Shown piece by piece: positions 9,806-19,843 of a stretch of DNA of 64,000 bases (positions are counted from its first letter, which is position 1; each line of letters starts with the position of its first letter). Made by a program: the position numbers and the translations under genes. Source of the stretch: Symmachiella macrocystis (GTDB taxonomy: Bacteria > Planctomycetota > Planctomycetia > Planctomycetales > Planctomycetaceae); the NCBI RefSeq assembly GCF_007860075.1, contig NZ_SJPP01000003.1, forward strand, positions 1 to 64,000, given 5' to 3'. The notes beneath the pieces are model-generated. The model worked only from the letters and a program-made list of their open reading frames with translations, made no database searches and was not told the DNA's origin.

Positions 9806-12787
9806 TCAATCAACATAGAGGAATTCGTTGGAGTTCAACAGCACATGTGCCAGCGACGCAAGCGCCAGCGTTTCGGGGGGAAGCAACTTTTTCGCAGCCG
9901 GTATAGCCGAGGGGATTTTATACTCCGTCAGCATCGCGCGTTCGACGGACTCCCGTTCCGCGTCGGACAACGCCCGCGCATAAACACGGATTTCCGCCAT
10001 CCCGCCGTTCCAGTATTCGCCGTTAATGTTCCCCTGCTGGCCAATCACCCACGCCGTCGAGAGATTTCGCGGCGGTAAGGAACCATTACGCGAGAGAATT
10101 TCGCCGCCATTAAAAAAGACGGCCGACCGGTCCTCTCCATTGAGCGCGGTGAGTACGAACGGATTACGCTGATCGACGATTTTCCCTGCAATGGAAAACA
10201 CATCGCAAAATCTTACGGTGTCCTTATCCGTAAGTCCCAAAAACAACGACGTCCCGGCGTTGCCGGCTGCGCCGTTCCAATTGGAGATGATTTCCCGATG
10301 CCCAGTTTCCCCCTGATCATTGACCACCGCAAGGATTGTGAATTCTTGCAGATCCAGCACCGCTCCGTTGAGCTTGAGAAATCTCCCCTGACCGTCTAAC
10401 ACTACAACGGGGCGTCCGGCGAACCCGTCACTGTCCAAACGGGGTTGTTGCTCTTTCTCAGCAGCTGTGGCATGGTGTTCGTGTCCCGACTGGTCCTTCC
10501 ATTGCGAAACGCGTCCCTCCGCATCGACGGAAATGCCGCTGTCGGCCTTTAAGTGCAGCACCAATGATTCTCGTAAATCTTCGTGCTGTGTCAGCTTCTG
10601 CTGCTTGGCCTGTTCCGCCTCCTCACGTCGCAGTGCTGCAAAGCGGCGCGACTGATCCGCGAGATGTTTCACCGCCATTTTCATTTCAACACTGGTCGGA
10701 TTGCGTTCTAAGACGCGCGACCACAGCTGCTGCGCCTGTTCGCTGGGATCATCCGTCTTGGCGGCAATCGACCGCGCCAACGTTTCACTGCGATCATGCA
10801 CAAACCGATTATTCATCAGTGCCAACGCCTGGGTCGGGACGGTTGTGACGTCGCGCTGCCCGCAGGATTGAGTCACATCGCAAAAATCAAAGGTCGTCAT
10901 CATCGGCGGCAGTAGGCCCCGTTTCGAGAACATGTACAAGCTGCGCCGCAGTTGTTCCTGTTGAGGCGAGGCCTGCCAGGCGCTCGACTTCATCGAAAGC
11001 CCTTCCAAGGCCTCAGCACTGATTGATGGCCGAAAACCTGGGCCGCCCAACCGCAGATCCAACTCCCCGGTCGTTGCCAACATCGAATCCCGTAGCGCCT
11101 CCGCATCCAACCGCTGCCGCTCCGCCCGCCACCAGAATCGATTGCCGCTATCTCTCACTTCGTAGTCAGCATACTGGGGATGCAGCGATGACTGCTGCCA
11201 GGTTTGGGATGTCAGAATCAAGCGGTGCATGCGTTTTATCGTCCAACCGCCGCTTTGAAATTCCGCTGCCAACCAATCCAACAATTGCGGATGCGTCGGC
11301 GGATCGGCCAAGAAACCGAAGTTGTTCGGCGAACGAACGATCCCTTCCCCAAAGTGATGCAACCACAACCGATTGACAAGCACCCGTGCCGTCAACGGAT
11401 GGTCGGGGTGTGTCATCCAACGCGCCAACTGCAAACGGCGTCCGGTTGTTTTCGCGTCGGCTGCCGGCGGATCGAAATCATATTCCAGCTCCTCAACCAT
11501 CGATAACGATGCCGGTGTCACTTCTTCCAGCGGCTGCTCCCGTTCGCCTTTCAGGAGACGATACAGCGGACGCGGTTTCGCTCCCAGATCGGTCCAACCA
11601 AGTACGTCGTTCACTTCCAATTCCTCGGGACTCGGCCCCCCCACAAACTTGCGGCTCCGCGCGGCAATCGGCCCCGCCCAGAAAGTAGCGCCCATTCGGT
11701 AGTAATCTTCTTGAGTGATGGGATCGAACTTATGGGAATGGCAACGGGCACACTTCACCGTCATCCCCAAAAACGCTGAGGAGGTCGTGTGCACCATGTC
11801 CTCCAAACGGTCGTATTGATAATCCAGCGGCTCGTTGGGTTCATCGTTCCAGGTTCCCAGGCGAAGAAATCCGGTGGCAATCACCGACCGTTCGTTGCGA
11901 TCGGGCAATTCGTCCCCCGCCAATTGCTCGACGACAAACTGGTTATACGGCATATCGTGATTGAGCGCATCAACAACCCAATCGCGATACTTCCAAGCAA
12001 ACGGCTTTTCCTGATCGCGCTCATAGCCACTAGTGTCGGCATAGCGAGCCAAATCCAACCAATATCGCGCCCAGCGTTCCCCGTAATGCGGCGAAGCCAG
12101 AAGTTCATCGACGGCCGTTTCCCATGCTGTCGGTGAATCGTCCGCTTCAAATTTTTCGATCTGCGTTTGCGTGGGTGGTAGACCGATGAGGTCGTAGTAC
12201 AGTCGCCGCAACAACGTCCGTTTGTCCGCCGGGGGAGCGGGCACCATATCCACCTGTTCAAGTCGCGCGAGAACAAACGCATCGATGGGATTTGCTGGTT
12301 GCGGTTTTGTTTTCAGCTGCGGCACATTCGGGCGGCGGATCGGCTGCAGCGACCACCAGTCGCGTCCCGCACGAACCTCGTTGGTCCGTTCAAACCAATC
12401 CAACGTCCGTCCTTTCGGCCAAGGCGCCTTAGCGGCAACCCAACGTTCAAGCAGGCGCACTTCCTCGGCCGGCAGTTTCTGTGGGATTCCCTTAATGGCC
12501 GGCGGCATTTCTCCTTCGTGAACGCGCAAAAGCAGAAAACTCTCCTCAGGCGATTCCCCATCGATCACCGCACCGTTATCTCCTCCTTTGCGCAATCCTT
12601 CTTCGCCCGTCAAAACCAAATTCCCGGAGGGATTGCTGCCTTGGTGGCACTCCACGCAGCGTTTGATCAACAGCGGGGCAATTTCAGCTTCAAAATCAGG
12701 AACTTGATCCGCCGCATGGGTTACGGTCGTCAACTGGACTAATAACAAGCACGCCCAGGACGAACAGCGAATCATGCGAAGTGCCAT
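9806..12787 (-). CDS. PSCyt1-DUF1549-DUF1553 cytochrome protein with embedded LamG-like domain (module 1)
   Basis: Large exported protein, 993 residues. After a signal peptide (cleavage near THAADQ) comes a planctomycete-type cytochrome domain with the haem motif CVECH (Cys44, Cys47, His48). DUF1549 follows (about 165-370; LLRRLYYDLIGLPPT, HYGERWARYWLDLARYAD) with the second conserved CxxCH, CARCHSHKFDPIT. DUF1553 follows (about 450-720; HPLTARVLVNRLWLHHFG, PTHPQLLDWLAAEF). Around residues 735-955 a concanavalin-like LamG segment (LVLHLKADSGI ... ILAVVNDQGETGHREIISNW ... EYWNGGMAEIRVYARALSD) interrupts the C-terminus, before the conserved family ending LASLAHVLLNSNEFLYVD. Function is unknown: a haem-bearing surface enzyme or electron-transfer protein acting with the DUF1501 partner, with LamG probably binding glycan, is inference. 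The minus-strand start is 144 bases from the divergent phosphatase gene. Confidence 0.9.
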   Translation of the reverse strand: MALRMIRCSSWACLLLVQLTTVTHAADQVPDFEAEIAPLLIKRCVECHQGSNPSGNLVLTGEEGLRKGGDNGAVIDGESPEESFLLLRVHEGEMPPAIKGIPQKLPAEEVRLLERWVAAKAPWPKGRTLDWFERTNEVRAGRDWWSLQPIRRPNVPQLKTKPQPANPIDAFVLARLEQVDMVPAPPADKRTLLRRLYYDLIGLPPTQTQIEKFEADDSPTAWETAVDELLASPHYGERWARYWLDLARYADTSGYERDQEKPFAWKYRDWVVDALNHDMPYNQFVVEQLAGDELPDRNERSVIATGFLRLGTWNDEPNEPLDYQYDRLEDMVHTTSSAFLGMTVKCARCHSHKFDPITQEDYYRMGATFWAGPIAARSRKFVGGPSPEELEVNDVLGWTDLGAKPRPLYRLLKGEREQPLEEVTPASLSMVEELEYDFDPPAADAKTTGRRLQLARWMTHPDHPLTARVLVNRLWLHHFGEGIVRSPNNFGFLADPPTHPQLLDWLAAEFQSGGWTIKRMHRLILTSQTWQQSSLHPQYADYEVRDSGNRFWWRAERQRLDAEALRDSMLATTGELDLRLGGPGFRPSISAEALEGLSMKSSAWQASPQQEQLRRSLYMFSKRGLLPPMMTTFDFCDVTQSCGQRDVTTVPTQALALMNNRFVHDRSETLARSIAAKTDDPSEQAQQLWSRVLERNPTSVEMKMAVKHLADQSRRFAALRREEAEQAKQQKLTQHEDLRESLVLHLKADSGISVDAEGRVSQWKDQSGHEHHATAAEKEQQPRLDSDGFAGRPVVVLDGQGRFLKLNGAVLDLQEFTILAVVNDQGETGHREIISNWNGAAGNAGTSLFLGLTDKDTVRFCDVFSIAGKIVDQRNPFVLTALNGEDRSAVFFNGGEILSRNGSLPPRNLSTAWVIGQQGNINGEYWNGGMAEIRVYARALSDAERESVERAMLTEYKIPSAIPAAKKLLPPETLALASLAHVLLNSNEFLYVD

Positions 12788-12931
12788 CGCGGTGACTTTC
12801 TTTGCCGATCAGGAACAACAGAATCCAGTCAATATCTCCAAACTATCCCCCGACGGGCATTTAGTCAACGGCATTTATAAAATAGCGTTTGCAATTGTGT
12901 GGGCTGACTGCCAGGAGCCTGTGCCGACGCA

Positions 12932-15169
12932 TTGTTCTCGGTAAAAACGATTTCTCATAGCCAATCGCCACTGGTAAATACTCCTGAAACCAACTGGCTT
13001 CGCGCGCTTGCCGAAGCGGTCGGCTTCGTTGATAATGCGGCTTCGCAAGTATCTCAGACAGCGCTCCGATCTCCGTTGCGCCAACCCACACACGGAGCCG
13101 ACACAATTACCAGCAGTCAGCCAACGACAATCCGACGGCGCTTGATGACTGATCTCGTTGTGCTTCTCGCATTCACAGGCGCCGTAATTCTGATTGCGAC
13201 CTGGATCACCGGGGCGGAGACCATTGAGCAACTTTCGACCTCGCTGATCGAACGCACGGCGCTGCGAACCGAAGGACAACTGCAATCATTTTTTGGCACT
13301 GTGCGAAAGCAAGTGCTCGTCGGACAGGGTTGGGCAGCGACTGACATACTGGATGCCACCGATTACGAGGCCATGAACAAACTGTTCGTGCCGATTCTCG
13401 AACAACATCCGCAGCTTTCGTCGATGATGGTCGCCAACTCCAACGGCGCCGAATATCTGTTGCTCCGCGATCCGGTCGATCCGCACGTCTGGTCCAACCG
13501 AATCGTTCAAGCCGATGCGTGGGGAAAACGTGTCTACAATCGGGAATGGAACTCAGAGACCGGTCAGCTTGTCGAGGGGTTTGACACTTTGGATTACGAT
13601 CCCCGAAAGCGGATTTGGTTTCAGCGGGCGTTAGACACCACTACTGCTGAACCGGTGTATTGGACGAAACCGGTCATTTTTTACGTCACCAAGGATCCGG
13701 GTATCACCGCGTCGACGCAGTGGGTCGGCCCGTCCGAGTCACCCCTCACAACCGTCGTAGCCTATGACTTGCTGCTAATGGATATTTCCCGTTTCACCAC
13801 AAACCTAAACGTCAGCAAACATGGCAAGGCGTTTGTGATGGTCGAAGACAACGAAACAGGTGAGTTGAACGTCGTAGGGCTGCCCAGAGATGCAGGTTTT
13901 CAATCAGCAGAAGCCATACGCGATACATTAACCTTTGTCCCCCCCGACGCTGCCGTCGCAGACACCGCGGCGCAGCTTCCGCCCGCCGACAGCCTCCACA
14001 TCCCCGCATTGACCGCTGCAACGCAGGCTTGGAAGACGCACGGTCAGCCGGATGACCCGCTACCGTTTTCGGTCGATGGTGAGAATTGGTGGGCCGGTTT
14101 TCGCTTATTTCAACAAGGCCCCAACCGGTTTTGGATTGGAGTGGTTGTCCCGGAGCAAGATTTCTCGGCCGGGATTCGTCGCCAACAAATATTGTTGATC
14201 GGCTTGGTGATCGGAGTGTTATTAATCGGAATGATTCGAGCAGTCACGTTATCGCGACGCTTCAGCACCCCGATTGTTGCACTTGTCCGCCAAAGCGAAC
14301 GTATCAGCCGCGGCGACCTCGAACCGCAGACTCCGATCGTTTCCGAAGTGGAAGAGATCCGTCGTCTTGCCGAAGCGCACGACAACATGCGCGAGGGACT
14401 GAAATCGGTGATCAAATTGGAAAAACTCGAACGGGATCTCGATATTGCTCGAGAAATCCAGTTGGGATTGCTCCCCCAACAATCGCCGCAGACTCCCGAA
14501 TTTGAGATCGCCGGCTGGAATCGCCCGGCCGACAAGACCGGCGGCGATTACTACGATTGGCTCGTGTTGCCCAACGGAAAGACGTTATTCACGCTGGCCG
14601 ACGTGGCCGGACACGGCATCGGTCCCGCGCTAATTGTCTCCGTCTATCGAGCCTACATGCGTGCCACAGCCGGTGACGGTACCGGCGCGCTCAATGACGT
14701 CATCGGCCGACTCAACGAGCTACTCTGCGTCGATATGCCCGAAGGGCGGTTCATCACTGCGGTGGTGGGTGTCGTTCGTTCCGAAGATTGCCGTGTCGAA
14801 CTGCTTTCCGCCGGACATGCCCCGATGTTTTTCTACGAATCCGCGACCGCGACGTTGCACAACTGGGAGGCGGACGACTTGCCGTTAGGCATTACCGGAG
14901 GCCTGACGTTTAACGATGCGCGGCAAATCCCCTTTGCACCGGGGGATACGTTGGTCCTTACTACCGACGGATTTTTTGAGGCGACCAATTCAGCGGATGA
15001 ACCTTACGGTATTGAGACCCTGGAACAATTCATCCGGGATCACCATTCCTTGCCGCCTGACGAGTTTATCCAACGTCTCTACCAAGACGTCGAGAAACAT
15101 GTTGCCGGCGAGGTCCAAGCCGATGATCTGACAGCATTGGTCATCAAGCGGACCACGAACCCCGGCTGA
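12932..15169 (+). CDS. Membrane-bound SpoIIE/RsbU-type Ser/Thr phosphatase with extracytoplasmic sensor
   Basis: Sensor phosphatase of the partner-switching type. An N-terminal membrane segment (LVVLLAFTGAVILIATWI) precedes an extracytoplasmic Cache-like sensor of about 320 residues. A second membrane segment (ILLIGLVIGVLLIGMI), a HAMP linker with RRFSTPIVALVRQSERISRG, a coiled segment (LEKLERDLDIAREIQLGLLPQ) and a C-terminal PP2C-like SpoIIE domain follow. Metal-binding residues appear in DKTGGDYYDW, LADVAGHGIGPAL, LTTDGFFEATN and DDLTALVI. Family members dephosphorylate anti-sigma antagonists; no antagonist or anti-sigma kinase gene is nearby. The frame opens with TTG at 12932 and lacks a close ribosome site. 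The ATG at 13145, just before the first membrane segment, is an alternative start. It lies between modules 1 and 2 and is divergent from module 1. Confidence 0.88.
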   Translation: MFSVKTISHSQSPLVNTPETNWLRALAEAVGFVDNAASQVSQTALRSPLRQPTHGADTITSSQPTTIRRRLMTDLVVLLAFTGAVILIATWITGAETIEQLSTSLIERTALRTEGQLQSFFGTVRKQVLVGQGWAATDILDATDYEAMNKLFVPILEQHPQLSSMMVANSNGAEYLLLRDPVDPHVWSNRIVQADAWGKRVYNREWNSETGQLVEGFDTLDYDPRKRIWFQRALDTTTAEPVYWTKPVIFYVTKDPGITASTQWVGPSESPLTTVVAYDLLLMDISRFTTNLNVSKHGKAFVMVEDNETGELNVVGLPRDAGFQSAEAIRDTLTFVPPDAAVADTAAQLPPADSLHIPALTAATQAWKTHGQPDDPLPFSVDGENWWAGFRLFQQGPNRFWIGVVVPEQDFSAGIRRQQILLIGLVIGVLLIGMIRAVTLSRRFSTPIVALVRQSERISRGDLEPQTPIVSEVEEIRRLAEAHDNMREGLKSVIKLEKLERDLDIAREIQLGLLPQQSPQTPEFEIAGWNRPADKTGGDYYDWLVLPNGKTLFTLADVAGHGIGPALIVSVYRAYMRATAGDGTGALNDVIGRLNELLCVDMPEGRFITAVVGVVRSEDCRVELLSAGHAPMFFYESATATLHNWEADDLPLGITGGLTFNDARQIPFAPGDTLVLTTDGFFEATNSADEPYGIETLEQFIRDHHSLPPDEFIQRLYQDVEKHVAGEVQADDLTALVIKRTTNPG

Positions 15170-15447
15170 CTCAACCTGTGATCGTGATCCTAGGGGCATG
15201 ACTTCATACGACGTAATACGGATCACACAATGCGACCGCAAGCGGTCGGTTTGGAAATCCAAAAAGTCACGCCCAAATATCTGTGTTTCAACTGTGTTCA
15301 ATCTGTGGCTAAGAAAAACGTACACGCCAAGCGACAGCTCCGTCGCACTCAAGAAATCGACGCTCTTGCCGCAAGGTGTTGGGGCGCGGTATCGTATAGA
15401 ATATAGCGTACATTTCATTCCAAGACCCTCACGTCGAATTCCCGCCT

Positions 15448-18387
15448 ATGTACCCCCTTGCAACGCGTTTCTTGCAACGTCGCCAACGTAGTGCTGCTGC
15501 CAGCTCACTGTGCGCGATCCTCTATGGATTGGCTGTTCTGACATCTCCAGCGATGACCGCCGCTGCCCATGGGGATGACAAAGAGCAGGCGGCTTATTTC
15601 CAACAGAAGGTCGCGCCAATTCTCGTCGGTCGCTGCTTGGAATGTCACGGTTCGGAACACAAGGGTGAACTGGACCTTCGCAGCAAAGCGACCGCGCTGA
15701 AAGGGGGCGAGAGCGGATCAGTCATCGAACCGGGGGACGTCGATGCGAGCCTGCTTTACGACTATGTCGTCAACCAAGAAATGCCGCCTAAAAAACCGCT
15801 CACCGCCGACGAAATGGCGGTGCTCAAGCAGTGGATCGAAACCGGCGCCTATTTTCCCCCAGAACCGCTGAACCAGTTCGCCAGGTCGACCGACACGCGA
15901 GCGGGGTACGACTGGTGGTCATTGCGGCCGCTGGCAGAGGTCTCGCCACCCACACCCGCTGGAATCCCCGCCGCCTGGAACGAAAACCCGATCGACCGTT
16001 TTGTCTTCGCCAAGCTGGCCGAAAAGCAACTGCAACCCTCGGCCCCCGCACAGCGCCGCCAACTGCTGCGACGCATCACCTACGACTTGATCGGCTTGCC
16101 CCCCACGCCTGAGGAAGTTGACGATTTTCTCAACGACGATTCCCCCGATGCCTATGAACGGGTCGTCGATCGCTTGCTGGCATCGCCACATTACGGCGAA
16201 CAATGGGGCCGGCATTGGTTGGACGTGATTCGCTTCGGTGAAAGCCGAGGATTCGAGCGCAACGAGATCATCAACAACGCCTGGCCGTTTCGCGATTATG
16301 TCATTCGCTCGTTCAACGAAGACAAACCGTTTGACCGCATGGTGCTCGAACATCTCGCCGGCGATGTGATCGGCGCGGGGGATCCCGACGTGGAGATCGC
16401 CACCACATTTCTGGTCAGCGGCCCGTACGACGATGTCGGCAATCAAGATGCGGCACAGGCGGCCCAAATCCGAGCGAACACAATCGACGAAATCATTCGC
16501 GCCACCAGCGAAGCGTTCCTAGGCCTGACCGTCGGTTGTTCGCGGTGCCACAATCACAAGTTCGATCCGGTCACGCAAGACGACTACTACAGCCTATACG
16601 CCACTTTCGCCGGTGTGCATCACGGCGTGCGCGTCATCGCCACAGCGGAACAAAAACAACAACACGCCTCCGCCGTGCAACCACTCCAAGAAACACAGAA
16701 ACAACTGGAAAAACAACGGGGCGAACTCGAAAACACGATCAACAAACGGGGCGAGGAAAAAGCCGCCGACTTCGAATCCGCCTGGACACGAGAGCCAGTC
16801 CAGCGAACCGGCGCTGAGGAAACCTTCCCCCCGGTTCCCGCCAAATTCATCCGACTGACCGTCGAGGGGGTCGATAACAATCCGCAGGCCCGTACCGGCT
16901 ATCGAATCGAAGAATTCGAAGCCTGGACCGCTGGCCCGGAGAGCCAAAATGTCGCCGCGGCCAAAAACGGCGGCAAGGCGACCGGACGGAGTCGCACGGC
17001 AAAAGACTTCGATGCTTATAACGCCATGCAAACCATCGACGGACGATTCGGCGCACGGTGGATTGCTGCCGGACCGGAACTGACGATCGAATTTGCCGAG
17101 CCACAAACGATCGAGCGCGTTCTGTTTTCCAGCGATCGCGCCGGGGAGGCAGGGAGCCAGTCGATTGCAACGTTCGTTTGCGAATATCGTCTCAGTGTCT
17201 CTCTCGACGGTGAAACATGGACCAAAGTCGCCTCGACGGCCGATCGCAAACCGGTCAGCGACGCTCACCGCCGCAAACGGTTGAAGGATGCCGTCATCAC
17301 GGCAGCGGAGAATAAACAACTCGCCGACTTGGGGCGCCAACTGGCCGAAGTCCGCCAACAACAATCAAAAATCACACCGCTGCCAGCTTGGTGGGCGGGC
17401 ACATTCTCAGCTGCCGGCGGGCCGTTTCACGTCTTTTTGGGGGGCAGTCCTCAGCGTCCCGGACGCACGGCCTTTCCCGCAAGTCTATCGACATTGAGCA
17501 AAGTCGCCCCGGAGTATCAACTTTCCAACGAATCCCCGGAAGGCGAACGGAGACTCTCCCTGGCCAAATGGCTTATCGCCGATGACAATCCCCTGCCCGC
17601 CCGCGTGTTGGCCAACCGTCTGTGGCATTACCATTTTGGAACCGGCATCGTCGCCACGCCCAGCGATTTCGGTTTCATGGGTGTCCCGCCCACTCATCCG
17701 CAACTGCTGGACTGGCTAGCAAGGCAATTGCAGGAAAACGGCTGGCAGCTCAAGTCGCTGCACAAAAAAATTGTGATGTCGCAAGCCTACCGGCAGTCGT
17801 CGACCTATCGTGAGGATTTCGCCAAAGTCGATGCGGACAGCCGCTACCTGTGGCGTTTTCCACCGCGACGATTGACGGCTGAAGAAATCCGCGACGCCAT
17901 GTTGATGGCCGGCGGGAAACTGGATCGTCGCGCGGGAGGGCCAGGATTTCGCCTCTACCACTATTTGCAGGACAACGTCGCCACCTATGTCCCGTTGGAT
18001 GATTTTGGACCGGACACGTATCGTCGTAGCGTCTATCACCAAAATGCACGTGCTTCACGGATCGACTTGATGACCGATTTCGATAGCCCCGACTGCGCGT
18101 TCGCGACGCCGCGCCGCTCCTCGACCACATCACCGCTGCAAGCACTGACCTTGATGAACCACAAATTCACGCTCGACATGGCTACCGCACTGGCGGACCG
18201 TATCGGGAGCGAACTACCTGATTCGCCCTCGCCCGCTGCACAGGTCGGACGTGCGTTTGAACTCTGTTTCTGCCGTGCACCTTCCGACGACGAGACAAAT
18301 GCTTGCTCGGCACTTGTGAAACAACACGGTTTGCCGGCGCTGTGCCGTGTCCTGTTGAACTCAAACGAGTTCATTTATTTGAATTGA
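15448..18387 (+). CDS. PSCyt1-DUF1549-DUF1553 cytochrome protein with discoidin-like insertion (module 2)
   Basis: Second large exported cytochrome protein, 979 residues. The signal peptide is followed by PSCyt1 with haem motif CLECH (Cys63, Cys66, His67) and MPPKKPLTADEMAVLKQWI. DUF1549 (LLRRITYDLIGLPPTPEEV, HYGEQWGRHWLDVIRFGE) contains CSRCHNHKFDPVT. A Gln/Glu-rich coiled segment (about 410-445) leads into a roughly 150-residue F5/8 type C (discoidin)-like domain, about 450-605: FIRLTVEGVDNN, RIEEFEAWTAG, TIDGRFGARWIAAGPELTIEF, YRLSVSLDGETWTKVAS. DUF1553 resumes with LSLAKWLIADDNPLPARVLA, and the protein ends VLLNSNEFIYLN. The insertion sits between the DUF1549 and DUF1553 parts, unlike the C-terminal LamG of module 1. 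Its stop overlaps the ribosome site of the following DUF1501 gene (9-base gap). Confidence 0.9.
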   Translation: MYPLATRFLQRRQRSAAASSLCAILYGLAVLTSPAMTAAAHGDDKEQAAYFQQKVAPILVGRCLECHGSEHKGELDLRSKATALKGGESGSVIEPGDVDASLLYDYVVNQEMPPKKPLTADEMAVLKQWIETGAYFPPEPLNQFARSTDTRAGYDWWSLRPLAEVSPPTPAGIPAAWNENPIDRFVFAKLAEKQLQPSAPAQRRQLLRRITYDLIGLPPTPEEVDDFLNDDSPDAYERVVDRLLASPHYGEQWGRHWLDVIRFGESRGFERNEIINNAWPFRDYVIRSFNEDKPFDRMVLEHLAGDVIGAGDPDVEIATTFLVSGPYDDVGNQDAAQAAQIRANTIDEIIRATSEAFLGLTVGCSRCHNHKFDPVTQDDYYSLYATFAGVHHGVRVIATAEQKQQHASAVQPLQETQKQLEKQRGELENTINKRGEEKAADFESAWTREPVQRTGAEETFPPVPAKFIRLTVEGVDNNPQARTGYRIEEFEAWTAGPESQNVAAAKNGGKATGRSRTAKDFDAYNAMQTIDGRFGARWIAAGPELTIEFAEPQTIERVLFSSDRAGEAGSQSIATFVCEYRLSVSLDGETWTKVASTADRKPVSDAHRRKRLKDAVITAAENKQLADLGRQLAEVRQQQSKITPLPAWWAGTFSAAGGPFHVFLGGSPQRPGRTAFPASLSTLSKVAPEYQLSNESPEGERRLSLAKWLIADDNPLPARVLANRLWHYHFGTGIVATPSDFGFMGVPPTHPQLLDWLARQLQENGWQLKSLHKKIVMSQAYRQSSTYREDFAKVDADSRYLWRFPPRRLTAEEIRDAMLMAGGKLDRRAGGPGFRLYHYLQDNVATYVPLDDFGPDTYRRSVYHQNARASRIDLMTDFDSPDCAFATPRRSSTTSPLQALTLMNHKFTLDMATALADRIGSELPDSPSPAAQVGRAFELCFCRAPSDDETNACSALVKQHGLPALCRVLLNSNEFIYLN

Positions 18388-18396
18388 GGAACCCGC

Positions 18397-19830
18397 ATGT
18401 TTTCTCCCTCGTTACTCGATCGCCGCGGCTTCCTCGGCAATGTCTATACGGCGCTGGCCGGTATTGGACTGGGACATCTGTCCGGGCGCGATATGTTCGC
18501 CAGCGATGCCGCTTGGGCGCCGGGCCAAGGCAAAACGCATTTCCCGCCCAAAGCCCATCGAGTCCTGCAAATTTTCTGCCCGGGGGCGGCATCTCACATG
18601 GACCTGTGGGAGCACAAACCGGCGCTGGATAAAATGCACGGGCAACCTCTGCCCGGTGAAGAAAACCTGGTGAGTTTTCAAGGCAAAAACGGCGCACTGA
18701 TGAAAAGCCCGTGGGCGTTTGCTCCCGCTGGCGAAAGCGGAAAGATGTTCACCAGCCTGTTGCCGCACATGAGTCAGCATGTCGACGACATCGCCTTTGT
18801 CCACTCGATGACGTCCAAAACCAACACGCACGGCCCTGGGTGTGTGTTCATGAACACCGGCCACACAACCGAAGGCTTTCCCAGCACCGGCGCTTGGATG
18901 AGTTATGCGCTGGGCAGCGCGAATGACAACCTTCCGACTTACGTCGCCATCCCCGACATTCGCGGCGAACCGCCCAATGGCAAAGCCAATTGGAGCAACG
19001 GCTTCCTTCCCGCCCGACACCAAGCGATCATGATGAGCTCGCACCAGCCGATTCGCAATCTGCAGCGTCCGAGTGCGATATCGGCCGACGAAGAAAACGC
19101 GTCGCGCAAACTCTTGGAGCAACTGAATCAACGGCATGCCGAGGGCAATCCCGGCCAATCAGAACTGCTCGCGCGGATCTCGGCCTATGAACTGGCGGCA
19201 CGCATGCAACTGTCCGCACCGGAGGTCTCGGACCTAGCCTCGGAGTCAGCCGCCGTGCATAAAATGTACGGAACCGGCGATACCAACAAATTGAAAGCAG
19301 GCTACGCCCGCAACTGCTTGTTAACCCGGCGACTGCTGGAACGGGGAGTGCGGTACGTTAACCTCTACTGTGCATCCCGCGCATCGGGCGTCGACGGACT
19401 ACTCAACTGGGATGCCCATAAAACTCTCAAGCCCGATTACGAGCGGCATGGCCCGGTGTTCGATCAACCGACGGCGGCGCTGCTGAGCGACCTGAAGAAA
19501 TCCGGACTGCTGGAGGATACGTTGGTGCTGTGGACGACGGAATTCGGTCGCATGCCCACGCATCAAGCCGGCACAACGGGACGCGATCACAACCCCGACG
19601 GATTCACCTGTTGGATGATGGGGGCCGGCGTGAAAGGCGGCATCAGTTACGGCGCAACCGACGAATTTGGCCGCCGCGCCGCTGAAAACATCACCACGGT
19701 TTGGGACTTTTACGCCACGGTGCTGCACTTGCTGGGCTACGACCACACCAAATTAACTTGGTACCACAACGGCCTCGACCGGCGACTGACGGATGTCCAC
19801 GGACACTTGATCGACCCGTTGTTGGCTTAA
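18397..19830 (+). CDS. DUF1501 secreted protein (surface module 2)
   Basis: DUF1501 partner of the preceding cytochrome protein; 477 residues. The N-terminus LLDRRGFLGNVYTALAGIGL is a Tat-type signal. Family segments include VLQIFCPGAASHMDLWEHKP, FVHSMTSKTNTHGPGCVFMN, NGKANWSNGFLPARHQA, YARNCLLTRRLLERGVRYV, and TLVLWTTEFGRMPTHQAG ... GRDHNPDGFTCWMMGAGVKGG. The ATG at 18397 follows GAGGAA. It is translationally linked to the DUF1553 gene and is followed by a strong hairpin terminator, so module 2 is a complete two-gene operon. The enzymatic activity of the family is undetermined; the sulfatase-like fold makes hydrolysis of an ester-substituted polymer plausible. Confidence 0.9.
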   Translation: MFSPSLLDRRGFLGNVYTALAGIGLGHLSGRDMFASDAAWAPGQGKTHFPPKAHRVLQIFCPGAASHMDLWEHKPALDKMHGQPLPGEENLVSFQGKNGALMKSPWAFAPAGESGKMFTSLLPHMSQHVDDIAFVHSMTSKTNTHGPGCVFMNTGHTTEGFPSTGAWMSYALGSANDNLPTYVAIPDIRGEPPNGKANWSNGFLPARHQAIMMSSHQPIRNLQRPSAISADEENASRKLLEQLNQRHAEGNPGQSELLARISAYELAARMQLSAPEVSDLASESAAVHKMYGTGDTNKLKAGYARNCLLTRRLLERGVRYVNLYCASRASGVDGLLNWDAHKTLKPDYERHGPVFDQPTAALLSDLKKSGLLEDTLVLWTTEFGRMPTHQAGTTGRDHNPDGFTCWMMGAGVKGGISYGATDEFGRRAAENITTVWDFYATVLHLLGYDHTKLTWYHNGLDRRLTDVHGHLIDPLLA

Positions 19831-19843
19831 CCGACAGACAATA

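Noticed and set aside
16594-17364. 256-codon open frame on the minus strand
   Set aside because: Antisense to the discoidin-containing cytochrome gene; no motif, and the plus-strand protein is well conserved through this region.
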